From: Dipteris shenzhenensis
Lineage: Eukaryota > Polypodiophyta > Polypodiopsida > Gleicheniales
NCBI GenBank assembly: GCA_047967505.1
Contig: CM106538.1
Strand: one strand, 5' to 3'
Length of the DNA: 64,000 nt
The translations under genes were made by a program, and so were the position numbers. The notes under the pieces are model-generated. The model did no database searches, was not told the origin of the DNA, and was given only the letters and a program-made list of their open reading frames with translations. How positions within the stretch are numbered: position 1 is the stretch's first letter; every line of letters begins with the position of its first letter. This document shows, piece by piece, positions 48,101 through 57,127 of this stretch.

Positions 48101-48463
48101 CGGGACTGAAGAAGAGCGCAGCAAGGTGCTGAAGAAGAGGGCAAAGGGCTGCAGCCTGCCTAAATAGAGGGCAAAGTTCAAAGTTCAAACGTCAGCCTAA
48201 ATAGGCTCTTGAGGGCCGAGGCAGCAATGGTTGGTGTGCAGCCTGCAAGCAGAGAGTCGGTCGACGGCGAACAGTTCGGAAGCCTTCGCAAGGATGTCGT
48301 ACGGAATCCGGATTCGAACATAGCAGCCAAGCAACAATATAAGCCTTAAGGTACGCATCCCGATTTTTTCACCCCAAAAAAAGTCACGTATGGAAATCCG
48401 TATGGACGTCCGTACGTACAGCGGTACGGAAAAAACGGCCGTACACGTACGGATGCAACAGTG
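45118..48463 (-). mobile_element. Complete hAT transposon (3346 bp)
   Basis: The element is bracketed by an exact 8-bp target duplication TGGGTGAT at 45110-45117 and 48464-48471, the length made by hAT transposases. The ends form imperfect inverted repeats: CTTAGTTTTTTCCATAC on the left against CACTGTTGCATCCGTAC (reverse complement of the right end), 10 of 17 matching. Both subterminal regions are rich in short CGTACGG/CATACG repeats, likely transposase-binding sites. The single gene lies on the minus strand. It inserted into an LTR: the flanks, once joined, align with the LTR leader at 56.88-57.0 kb. Confidence 0.9.
45764..47755 (-). CDS. hAT-family transposase
   Basis: This uninterrupted 663-codon frame encodes a cut-and-paste transposase acting on the element's own ends in the nucleus. 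I start it at MGRQKGPEWEF (47755); the frame is open a further 21 codons, but the sequence upstream looks like intron (an AG acceptor precedes it). Residues 20-60 form a BED-type zinc finger (FTCKCKYCPHSW with RIRAHFLGL). The DUF659-like core follows: TCDGWSD with the first catalytic aspartate at about residue 212, VCMDNASNC with the second, and a CTCHCLDLLFEDIG helix. The C-terminal hAT dimerisation region has LALRVLSQGTCASPCERNWS and the final catalytic glutamate. No stop or frameshift was seen, so it could be functional. A minus-strand acidic tail ends the protein. Confidence 0.93.
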   Translation of the reverse strand: MGRQKGPEWEFVEALKPLGKGQFTCKCKYCPHSWDGGPTRIRAHFLGLTGLGVDKCTAPPQNVKDTCRRLQAKVALKTAAKQLVEDVADLGDASVSGTASGNASGSAYEPKQKKLKTSKGTLEKAWESQARKDAYIALRRFFFAEDIPHWKVRSPYFLEMVRAIGQVGPTFKPPSYNVLRTTELTNEAVCIDQEMLQFRDKWKKYGCTITCDGWSDTRRRPIINIMVSCIFGSAFLKSVDTSGQYKSGEYIFGILKDAILDVGAENVVQVCMDNASNCVRAGELVEEEWPHIFYTRCTCHCLDLLFEDIGKLPWVKPVLVHANMIVTFVTRKHTVLEMYRKFSKKELVKPAQTRFAYMFIMLANLLDERVYNGLRRMVVSDEYCKKKVSRTVKAQQVSSIILGASFWQDARLIVKLCAPILKILRLADREGATMGLVYELTDRMVEKMATIDGIESSKLADVRALCVDKWNMMHSLLHAAAFVLHPIWREKDLDSDKEVHDGWMDAIERYTKYDVDSQGTLCDELDIYKSMSGPFARAIAKDEKRMHQGVKWWETFGAHTPNLQRLALRVLSQGTCASPCERNWSTFSLIHTKRRNRLLPKNTEKLVYIHTNLRLISKIKERGFEKIEVTLEMINKEKDDDRLLATQADTEGEDIAAPIVRLT

Positions 48464-48471
48464 TGGGTGAT

Positions 48472-48584
48472 GATGCTCGTTTCAGTAGCTCCATCCTTAC
48501 TGTGATTTGTATCAGGTTTTCTTTCAGTCTCATAGACCCATCGGTCTTCCGAAGACTCTAATAAAATTTCTTTCTTTCTTTCTT

Positions 48585-48638
<54 letters not shown>

Positions 48639-48720
48639 CTCCTTTTCTTCGCTATCCTCTCCCCCTTTTCTGCCATCTTTGGCCTTCCCAAATTCGCTCC
48701 TTCTCCTTCATTGCAGCCGC
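48472..48720 (+). mobile_element. LTR remnant into which the hAT element inserted
   Basis: After the hAT target duplication the sequence continues GATGCTCGTTTCAGTAGC and TCTCATAGACCCATCGGTCT, then AATAAAATT. This parallels 56893-57040 (TCTCATAGACCCTTTGGTCT, TTTAATAAA). A CT microsatellite (48586-48636) and the CCATCTTTGGCCTTCCCAAA end shared with the LTR at 39.2 kb follow. AATAAA is the likely polyadenylation signal. The left part of this LTR lies before 45110. Confidence 0.65.
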
Positions 48721-48789
48721 CACTTAGTAGCACAAGTGGCACAAATAGAATTACAATGTAGAGTTAGACGTAGCGAACTATGATTGGGA

Positions 48790-49345
48790 GGAGTCCATCT
48801 AGGACATCTGAACGAGTTTTTTGCCACCACAGTACATGGACCGCCTTCTTGCCTGGTTCTTTGTGCTTATGCAAAGGGCAACGGAGTCGGTCAACCACTA
48901 TGCAAATAGCTTTCACTAATTGGCTATACATTTATAGGTACCAGATGGGGACCGGATTGGCAAGTTTTTGCATGATCTCCGTTACTATTCTCAGGGGTAT
49001 GTGGAAAGCATTAGGCTGAAGATACATGCCATTGCTTATGAGCTCTCTTAGAAATTTAAGCTCATGAGTAGGGGCCAAGGGCCCAAAGGACTCCCTAACA
49101 AAAATTGCTAGGAGATTTTAGGCAAAGGGGACTCCATGCCTACAGGAGCGTTCCAGATAGGATAACATATGCAAATAGTACAAATGGGGGTTTCCTCATT
49201 GCAAAGGAGAAGCAGAGTCATATGACAAGGAGGGTTTCTATTGTCATTGCCATGAGCACGGCCATGATAAGCAGCATTCATTTGTATGTTGGAAGTATAG
49301 GGACAATTCCCGACTTGTGAGCCCCCAAATGAGGAGATCAATGGG
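48790..49345 (+). pseudogene. Decayed gag with zinc-knuckle remnant
   Basis: In broken frames the plus strand gives a capsid-like segment and then EGFYCHCHEHGHDKQHSF followed by VCWKYR. This resembles the C-x2-C/H...GH...C nucleic-acid-binding end of gypsy-type gag proteins. There are many stops. Its position right after an LTR remnant suits a gag, although the primer site has been lost at the LTR end. Confidence 0.45.
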
Positions 49346-49379
49346 GGTCGACATCTACAAGTTGCTGGGTGTAATCTGT

Positions 49380-50160
49380 GCCACATGTGCACAGGTAGGA
49401 GTGAGGGAGGCTGCCACGTGGTCACCGGACAGGCTGCCAGGTGGGCAACCCTTTAAGACTGTTGCAGAGCTGCTGCTGTGCAGGTGTACATAGGCTCTGG
49501 TACAGGCTCATGCAGTGTGCAAATGGGCTGGCATGCAACCAGCAGAAGGCATCAGCAGAAGGCCTCTGATAGGCCAGAGGATTTGAGCAGCACATTGGCA
49601 GATGTGGCGGACGGTTGGGTTAGTTACAGACTGGGTGGCAGACCAGACCCTGGTCTGTGGCTATACAGACCTGCCACTTTGGCACTCTGTTGCCGGTTGG
49701 GTTGACCTGTTGCTGGGTTGGTAGGCTGACCGGTCTGATGGGCCACATAGAGGGCTATCTAGCCCTCCCTATAAAAGGCCACATAGTGGTTACAGTTAGT
49801 AGTTCAGTCAAGGTTCAGCCAGTATTGGGCTCTACAGAGTGTACACAGCTACACTGTGTAGGAGAGTGCATGTGAGTTCAGGAGGGAGCATCAGGGAGAG
49901 CTCACCATAGAGCAAGCTACTGAAGTCTATGAGAGGCACATGGTGATCCAGGAGGGGTTTTACTGCAGAGGGTTCAGCTAACATAGCTCGTGTTGGTGCC
50001 AGACCTCATCATATTTTTGTTTCAGGTGTTGGTACAGTGCAACGTTGACAGACAGCTGCTTGACTTCCGATTTGACCCCCTCAGAGTACCAGAGAGAGAC
50101 CTAGTAGAGCCTGGGGTAACGAGGCACTCAGAGGATGCACAACAGGTTACAGGATATGGC
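49380..50160 (+). mobile_element. Probable LTR and leader of a copia element
   Basis: A GC-richer segment contains a good TATA box (CCTATAAAAGGCC at 49789-49801) about 400 bp before a copia gag. It has repeated CCAGG/CTGCCA phrases and no coding potential. I could not place exact LTR ends or an undamaged primer site; TTGGTGCCAGACC at 49994 is the nearest candidate. Confidence 0.4.
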
Positions 50161-50189
50161 TGACACCTACTGTATCCACAGGAGTACTC

Positions 50190-50683
50190 ATGGCGACTGC
50201 TTTGCCTATTCCCTATTTTGGGTAGAAGGGGACGCTGGATGGGAATAATTACCTGATCTGGAAGATCAAGCTACGGAGTCACTTGGTGGCGAGGGAACTA
50301 TGGCAGATTACTGAGGATGTCAAGGTCAAGCCTGAGGACCTATGCGACGGGCAATGTGCTGATGAAGGTAGATCCAGATGATGTCAAAGATTGGATGGTC
50401 ACAGTGCTGATGCAGTGTTGGAATGAATGCAGATTCAATACTTCTGCACATTCAATTTAAGGCTTGGAAGATCTTAAAGGATCTGTACGAGACCTACAAT
50501 GTTGCACGGAAAGCTACTCTCCAGAATCAATTTTTCAACATGACCTTGGGAGGGGCAGAGACCGCAAATGAGGCTTGGAAGGTCTTAAAGGATCTGTACG
50601 AAACCAAAAATGTTGCACGGATAGTTATTCTCCAGAATCAATTATTCTCGATGACCTTGGGAGAGAGAGAAAATGTATCATAG
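50190..50683 (+). pseudogene. Copia gag fragment with an internal duplication
   Basis: The plus strand reads LDGNNYLIWKIKLRSHL and ARELWQITED, typical of the start of a UBN2-type copia gag. A frameshift follows near 50370. Then AWKILKDLYETYNVARKATL leading to NQFFNMTLGG is repeated almost word for word as AWKVLKDLYETKNVAR leading to NQLFSMTLGE. The unit of about 110 bp (about 50461-50571 and 50572-50683) is a tandem duplication within the gene. The frame ends at TAG near 50683. Confidence 0.75.
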
Positions 50684-50810
50684 TCTGTAGGTCTATGAAA
50701 CTAAAAAATTTGGATAGAAAATACTGAAGAGTGGACTCCAAAAGCGTACTCACATTATAGACTGAGAGTCTTTAGGTTCCGATTTGAACTCCCTGATGAG
50801 AGCATTGCCT

Positions 50811-52116
50811 TCATGGTAACTTACCCTCCCTTCTAGCTGCCCTCACATTCACTAACTGAGTGGCTTTTGGTCTAAATTGGGATTGAGCGAGTTCTGCTGG
50901 TATCCATACTCTTGTACCTTTCAAATTTGTTGGTTTGTCTGAGAATATGTACTCTAGTAGCTCTTGTTGCAAGAGTGAGTATTGCATGAATACCATCTAG
51001 CTTGATTCTAATCATGTCGTCCTTGGCCACTCAATGCTTGTTGCTGTCTTTATTTGTTCATATCTTTCATCGAACGTTGCTTGAGCTTGATACCAATCCT
51101 CTCTACAAAGCATTAGCCTCTCTTTCTTTGTCCTCTTTGATTGCTAAATTGCCTTGTTTCTCTGGCATGGTGCTGACCTCATGAGAGATCAGAGTATCAA
51201 GCTTAGAGATAACAATGGGATGGGCTTTATTCACACATTGACGTATTGCTTCTCTCATTGAATCAGAGCTGAGCTGTTTGTTGACTTGATTCTCCAAGGT
51301 CGAGAAGCTTTTTGGTAGCTCTGCCATGTTTCTTTTGAGCCGCTGGTTTTCCTCTTTAAGGTCGTCGATCTGCTGTTGCAGGTTTAGGACCTGTGTGTCC
51401 ATTCTGGTAGAGGCAAGGGGGAGAAGCCACCACTTGAGATGACCTTCCTACCAGCCCTGGCTTGGAGGACTGCTATCTGAAACTGTATTGCAGCTGTTGC
51501 TGTCGGTGCTACTGCTGCGACGCATTCTCCAGCGTGTTGCATTGCTCCACCCTAAAAGGAGCTGAAACAAATCTTCCACATAGGCTCTTGCATAGGTACT
51601 TTCACTGTTAGTTATGACAATACCCCATGACCTGATGTAGAAACCAACTTTATACTGGACAGGTCCTAGATATAGGTGGTGGTAGGACCCTTGAGGCAAT
51701 AGTGCATGTTCACTCTTTCTTTTATCTATTTTGATGTTCCACTGCAGTAGCATATTTATCCTAGCTTGTATATGCGCAGGGCACTAGCTTAGTTGCTCCC
51801 TGTATGAGGAGAAGCCACGAGCATGTTAGCACAGGTGAAGAAGAGATGCGGATGCAGACTCCCATTCCATGTTGGAGGGGGACTACATGTTGGGACTGTT
51901 CTTTGCTGTACAAGATAGCATCTTGCTGTCCATAGGGAAGACGACGAGGCACACAGCCTCATACTCTTCACCTGAGATGGTGATACGACACATGGGCCAC
52001 ATGGCATTTATTTTGACCTGTTTGTGTGACAGAACAGCCAAAGAACGACTGCAGCAGGTGGTGTGGCAGCAGCCACATGTAAAAGCGCATCCACATGGCA
52101 AATAGCTACATGGCAA
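50811..52116 (-). pseudogene. Unidentified minus-strand coding block with a coiled coil
   Basis: Several minus-strand stretches look coding and lie in order. 52050-51883 has INAMWPMCRITISGEEYEAV. 51700-51448 has YLGPVQYKVGFYIRSWGIVI and ARAYVEDLFQLLLGWSNATR, then a serine-rich linker. 51402-51103 is a leucine/glutamine heptad repeat (VLNLQQQIDDLKEENQRLKR) predicting a parallel coiled coil. 50996-50811 has WIPAELAQSQFRPKA and a basic end. Stops and frameshifts separate the blocks. They could derive from one long polyprotein of a mobile element or integrated virus, or from a host gene. I do not recognise the family and do not assign one. Confidence 0.45.
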
Positions 52117-52199
52117 CAGTCAGCACATGATGTGGCATTAGCCATGTGTTAGTTGGCAGCAGGGTCGGCTGGTCGTCCGCTGATTGGGCTAGATCTAGG

Positions 52200-52750
52200 G
52201 CTGGTTGCCCTAGCCTAGCCCAAGCTTGGGCCATTGTGCATCCACTCTATCATAAGCACAAGTGACTCTTCATCTCTTTATCACATGAAGAGATGAAGAG
52301 GACATCAAGAGTGGTCGTGTGGTGCCATTGCTTCTTGACCTCTAGTTTCTTGATTTGTGCAAGGAACGCTATTGAAATCTAGTAGAGGAGAGCGTGGTTT
52401 CCAGATATTGTACGTGTGGTCGGGTTTAGTTTTCAGCCTGTTTGGGCTGTGTACATTCAGGATCTACTGTGTCTCTTCTCCTTCTTAAAGATGGATTCCG
52501 ACCCCTCTCTAGCCTCTTGGTTCATTTGGATCAGGAACATGGTTGTTGAGATTCGAGTGTCTTATGATAAGACAGAGACGTGTCTTACCTTTAAACACGC
52601 TTTATATTTGTAAAAAACTTAAATGCGCGAAACTTTGGAAATGTGACTTTGCACTTGGAAATTGCAATTTTGAGTTTCTAGAATCTAGCAGCTAGCTATG
52701 CTAGCAAGCTGTAACCAAGGTCCAAAGCTATATACTTGACACTAGCTATG
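52200..52750. other. No recognisable gene
   Basis: A mixed segment between the coiled-coil block and the inverted-repeat element. Frames are short and uncharacteristic. The last 130 bp are AT-rich and contain small inverted phrases (AGCAGCTAGCTATGCTAGC). Confidence 0.4.
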
Positions 52751-52751
52751 T

Positions 52752-52808
52752 CTTAAAGATAAGATATGTAAGACATGTCATTTTAGTTATAATAATAAAT
52801 ATTTAATT
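52752..52808 (+). repeat. Left arm of a MITE-like inverted repeat
   Basis: From GTCTTAAAGATAAGATA through GTAAGACATGTCATTTTAG to ATTTAATT, this arm is the near-perfect reverse complement of 56556-56617. With the LINE removed the arms lie about 110 bp apart, so together they form a small hairpin-type element of roughly 180-200 bp. Confidence 0.75.
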
Positions 52809-52815
52809 CACATAC
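52803..52815 (+). repeat. Target-site duplication of the LINE, left copy
   Basis: TTAATTCACATAC here is identical to 56488-56500. A 13-bp duplication beside a poly(A) tail is diagnostic of target-primed reverse transcription. Confidence 0.92.
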
Positions 52816-55800
52816 TTTTTTTTTTTTGTAAAACCAAGATACTTATATAATAAAACATTCATTTACATCCAGGCCGTGCTCAAAATAGAGCTACAGCCCT
52901 ATCCATCAGAAACAGTAAAAGAAAAGTTGAATACAAGAAACATCCAAATCTTCCTCATGTAAGGCATCATATAAAGACTGCCTTAATGAGGCTCTGAAAA
53001 ACTCATAAGGATGCTGAAGAGGAGAATTCAGATATGCTTGGATGCGCTGCAGCCAGAGGGTCCATAAGGCCTAGTATCTGATCCAGTGGAAGAAGAGAGA
53101 ATACTGTGACAAAGAAGCTGATAGTTTGCCATACATCCAAAAAAACCTGTAGAATCTGTGTGCTGGAAATCTGAGAGATAAAAAATAGGAGATTCTATCT
53201 AGAAGGTCTCTGGAATATGAACAAAACCACTATAGATGCGGAATACTCTCCGATGCAAGGTGACATCTTGGATAGAGAGGTGAAGCTATTCGTCGTTTAG
53301 CCAATTTCACTCCCACTGGGAGAATACCAACAATACATCTCCATAAGAATAGTCTTTGCTTCAATGGCATTTTCAACTTCCATATCATTTGCAATCTTCC
53401 TTTCCACCAGGCTGATGATTTGTTCAGATGCCATAAAGAATTAGCATAATGGGCAATCCAAGGAGGAGGTAAAATTAATCTATAAGCCTGTATAGATGTC
53501 AATGACTGCAAAGGCTTAGAAGAAATGCTTGAACTTGAAGACTGAGGTGCCAATCTTGCAGCCTGTCACTGCCATTCAATGTCGGAATCGGAACCAGAGG
53601 AAGTAGGAGATCAGCAATAGCTTTCCAAATAGGTCTATGATGCATTGCCAGGTTGTATTGTCTACATGCTGCTGGAAAAAGGAGAAGATTTCCTTGCATA
53701 TCTACAACATCATCAATGAACCAAATACCCATTTTCATAAGATTGTAAGCTCTGATGGGTTGTTGAACAGCAAGGGGAGAGGAAAACACAGCACTCCAAT
53801 GAATACTCTCCAATCTGAGTGATGATGCTAGAGAAGCAGGATGAGGAGACCATTTGATGTGAGAGAGTACTTGCTTCCAATCCTGAATCAAGGAATTAGA
53901 AAATGGACAAGCAGGGATTTTACCTTGAAATTTTCCAAGTACTACTTCCGATGGATCTACTATCCAATATCCATAAGCTTGTGTGCGCATCTGACCACAC
54001 AAAATTGCTAGCATAATAGACCAAGGCTGCTCTTGTTGAAAGAATGTTTTGAGCATAGTGATCTTTCTTGCCAACACATGATATTTGATGTTTATTATAT
54101 TCAAACCACCATGCATTCTGGGTGAGCAAAGCAAGTCCATTTTGAGCAACCGTAAAGCTTTTTTATGAAGCTTGGTTTTCCAAAAAATCTCCATGGCTTG
54201 AGACATAAAGGATGAGAGATCTCGAGATGACCAATGTAATAGAGGAAGGTAGAACTGGACATAAGCTAGAACAATAGATTGGACAATTCGAAGCCGTACA
54301 TGCAGAGGCCATGTGGAAATCTTCCAATATTGTAATTTGTCCTGAATTTTGTTGAACACCCATAACATTTGTTGCTTATTACTGATTTTCCAGCCAATAG
54401 GATACCCCAAATGTCTAACTATATTTTCCGGTTGAATAATCTTGCCTGGCCACAGAATAGCATGCCAATCACAAAGCTTGAGAGGCATGAGTTTTGATTT
54501 CTGAAAATTAATTTTAAGACCAGCTGCCAACCTAAAATCTGAAAGGGTATCCATCAATAGGCGAATCTCCAATGGACTGTTCTTTAGCATGAAGAATGAA
54601 TCGTCTGCATAGGCCTGCGCTATGAAGGGTCGTGAACCAGAAATCTGAAGCCCCTCTAGCTGTCCAGTATCAACCATGTGATCCATATAAAGAAGCAATG
54701 GATGTGAAGCGATGGCATAAAGCAAGGCACTGAGAGGACATCCTTGTCGAACCGAACGTTCGAGAGTCCAAGACTCAGACAAATGTTTCCCTATAAAGCA
54801 TTGTGCAGTAGAATTTGAATAAAGCCAATATATGACATTAGATAGCTTTGGCCCAAAACCAAGTTTTTGCATGATTTGAGAGACATAATCCCACTGTACT
54901 GTATCAAACGCCTTTGCCACATCCACCTGCATGACCATATTGCCTGGGATGAAGTCCATCATGAAGGATATCCTTTATCCGATGTACTAACATTTTGGCA
55001 ATCAGTTTGTATATCACCGGCATCAAAGTAATTGGTCTCCAGTCATCCATAGTCTCACAAAGAATCTTTTTGGGCACAAGCCTCACTAGACCATGCTTCC
55101 AAGCTGAGAGAAGATGTTGGTGCTGCCATGCTGCATTAATAAACTGCAGAATTGGACCCTTCATTTCTGGCCAAAAGGCTTCGAAAAATTCAACCGTCAG
55201 ACCATCCCAGCCAGGGGATTTATGTTTACCCAAATGCTTAAGGGCTTCCTCCAGTTCATCATCTGAAAAAGACATTTCCAGCATTGAGGCTTTTTGCGAG
55301 GAGACAATGGGAGAAACAAGCTCAGTAAATCTGTTACGAGCCAATGCAACCTGAGGTGCAGAAGAAGAAGGCTGAGAATAAAGGAGCTGAAAGTGATCCA
55401 GACATTGTTTTTCAAGCTGAGAGAGAGATTGGGTCCAGAGACCATCTGATTTCCTTACCCTCATGATAGATTGGCTTTGCCTATGTGCATGTAAGTTCCG
55501 GAAAAAAGATTTAGAGGAACAGCCCTTATCTAGCATGGGTTTAACTCTGGCCCTAATCTGCCATTTAGACAGCTTGCGTTTGTCATTGGCATCAATTATA
55601 GAGGAAGCACAAGATAATAAATGATGCTGTTCAGAATCAGATAGAGATCTTTGATGACTAATCTGTACAAGATACTGCTTGTATGATTTTGCCCACTGGA
55701 TATGCTGTCTGGTTTCTGCCAAGTACCATCTTCCATATTCCTTGATGACATTTTGAATACGATTTATGAAAGAGATCCAAGCAAATTCCAGATCCTCCTG

Positions 55801-56487
55801 AGCATGGGATAGCAATGGCCTGCAAGCCAGTCTGATCATATGCTGAAATATTTCAAGAGAAAGATAGAATTGATTAACCTGTAAATTTCTGACTGAGGAG
55901 AGCTGCAAGTCATCCAGAGGCATACCAAAAGAAAGGGTGAGCCAAAGTGGAGTGTGATCAGATAGTTGTTGTGAATAATCAGTCCACATCTGACATGTAT
56001 ATTCATCATATTGCTGAGCATGAATGAGATAAAATCTATCAAGCCTGGCCCAATAATCTGTGAAAGCATTATGATGATATGTAAATCCCATCACTGAAGG
56101 ATGAGTTGCTGTCCATAAATCTGCAAATCGAAGTGATGATGTCATGTGTTCCCATTGCTGGATTTCAGAGGGCAGCATATGTGATTTATGCGTGGTATTG
56201 TCCTTCCAGTGAGGAGAATTGTTGAAATCACCACAAAGTAGAGCATTAGAGGACCAAGGATATTGCTTTATGGAGTTCCACATTTGAGCTCTGGAAGCTG
56301 AATTTTGAGAGGCATACAAAGATCCTATTTCAAAAATCTCTCCATTGATCATACATTGAATAATCATCCATCGTCCACCTAGATCATTATATGCTATCAA
56401 GGGTTGCAGATCATGTCTGGCTAAAATGCACAGCCCAGAGAATTGTTCTGATCCTGAATAGAATATATCATATCCTGAAAAAAACCC
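52816..56487 (-). mobile_element. 5'-truncated LINE with poly(A) tail
   Basis: On the minus strand the element runs from 56487 to a 12-base A-run (T12 at 52816-52827), with exact 13-bp target duplications on both sides. Its length is about 3.67 kb. There is no ORF1, and the endonuclease lacks its N-terminal motifs, so the copy was 5'-truncated during insertion. The 400 bp before the tail (52828-53229) is 3' untranslated. It landed inside the loop of a MITE-like element next to an AC microsatellite. Confidence 0.93.
53230..56400 (-). pseudogene. LINE ORF2 relic: endonuclease, reverse transcriptase, zinc-binding tail
   Basis: The first frame (56400-54904, 498 codons) starts inside an APE-type endonuclease (LCGDFNNSPHW, ARLDRFYLIH, QLSDHTPLWLTL). 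It continues into the polymerase fingers (LGKHKSPGWDGLTVEFF, DDWRPITLMPVIYKLIAK). After a frameshift near 54940 the second frame (54962-53499, 487 codons) has MQVDVAKAFDTVQWDYV, VRQGCPLSALLYAI and the catalytic AYADDSFF, then the thumb (LGYPIGWKIS, LRIVQSIVLAYVQFYLP). A third frame (53553-53230) has the WKLKMPLKQRLFLWR and GILPVGVKLAKRR tail that leads into zinc-binding cysteines. Only a few breaks separate the parts, so the copy is fairly young. The protein nicks target DNA and copies its own RNA there. Confidence 0.93.
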
Positions 56488-56493
56488 TTAATT

Positions 56494-56500
<7 letters not shown>
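56488..56500 (+). repeat. Target-site duplication of the LINE, right copy
   Basis: TTAATTCACATAC repeats 52803-52815 exactly and marks the 5' limit of the LINE. Confidence 0.92.

Positions 56501-56535
<35 letters not shown>
56496..56535. repeat. (AC)n microsatellite
   Basis: About 20 AC units lie between the LINE duplication and the right arm of the inverted repeat. They would be part of the loop of the original hairpin element. Confidence 0.95.
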
Positions 56536-56543
<8 letters not shown>

Positions 56544-56555
56544 CATAAAGATTGA

Positions 56556-56617
56556 TTTTAATTAGATATTTATTATTATAACTTAATGACATGTCTTATG
56601 TATCTTATCTTCAAGAC
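56556..56617 (-). repeat. Right arm of the MITE-like inverted repeat
   Basis: TAATTAGATATTTATTATTA to GACATGTCTTATGTATCTTA and TCTTCAAGAC pairs with the left arm at 52752-52808. Outer flanks GACACTAGC and GACACTTCA look alike, but a precise target duplication was not established. Confidence 0.75.
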
Positions 56618-56619
56618 AC

Positions 56620-57114
56620 TTCAGACAGCTGTGTTTGAAGCGTGTCTGATGAGGTACTACAAGGAGACCACAGCTGACCACGCACGTTGATTGACATCAG
56701 CGCTCTCTCATGGGTTTTATCCCTCAGCGGTGCCTCCGGATTCTTTGTGTACTGAGATCCATTCTCAGTTGCCCAGTGGACCTGGTTTCTCAGACAACAT
56801 ATAGAGGACCCCACAATGATGCCACACTGCAAATATATAGTTCTTCCCATGGGTTCAGATGTTTAGTATTTGTATTCGTGTTTGTCTTGGGTGCGGATGC
56901 CCGCTTAGTGGCTCCACCCATATCATGTTTTTTCTCGTTATGTTTGGATCCTCATGTTTTTTCTCGTTATGTTTGGATCCTTAGTCTCATAGACCCTTTG
57001 GTCTTTCGAAGGCTTTAATAAACTTTTCTCTTTCTTACTTTCTCTCTCATGTCTGAACTATTGTTGGGTAAAGGTTCCTTCTGCTGATGTGCATTCATGG
57101 TGAAATCTCTCACA
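56620..57114 (+). mobile_element. LTR (3' part certain) ending at a primer-binding site
   Basis: The end GAAATCTCTCACA abuts a primer site. Upstream are TCTCATAGACCCTTTGGTCT and TTTAATAAA, shared with 48.53 kb, so the two LTRs are related. A 26-bp tandem duplication built on TTTTTTCTCGTTATGTTTGG lies at about 56926-56977. The left end of the LTR was not resolved. Confidence 0.65.
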
Positions 57115-57127
57115 TGGTATCAAAGCC
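57115..57127 (+). promoter_or_regulatory. Primer-binding site
   Basis: TGGTATCAAAGCC differs by one base from the initiator-tRNA primer consensus TGGTATCAGAGCC. Confidence 0.8.

Noticed and set aside
50811-52116. Integrated plant pararetrovirus
   Set aside because: The coiled coil and block order raised the idea, but I saw no movement-protein, protease or reverse-transcriptase motif to support it.
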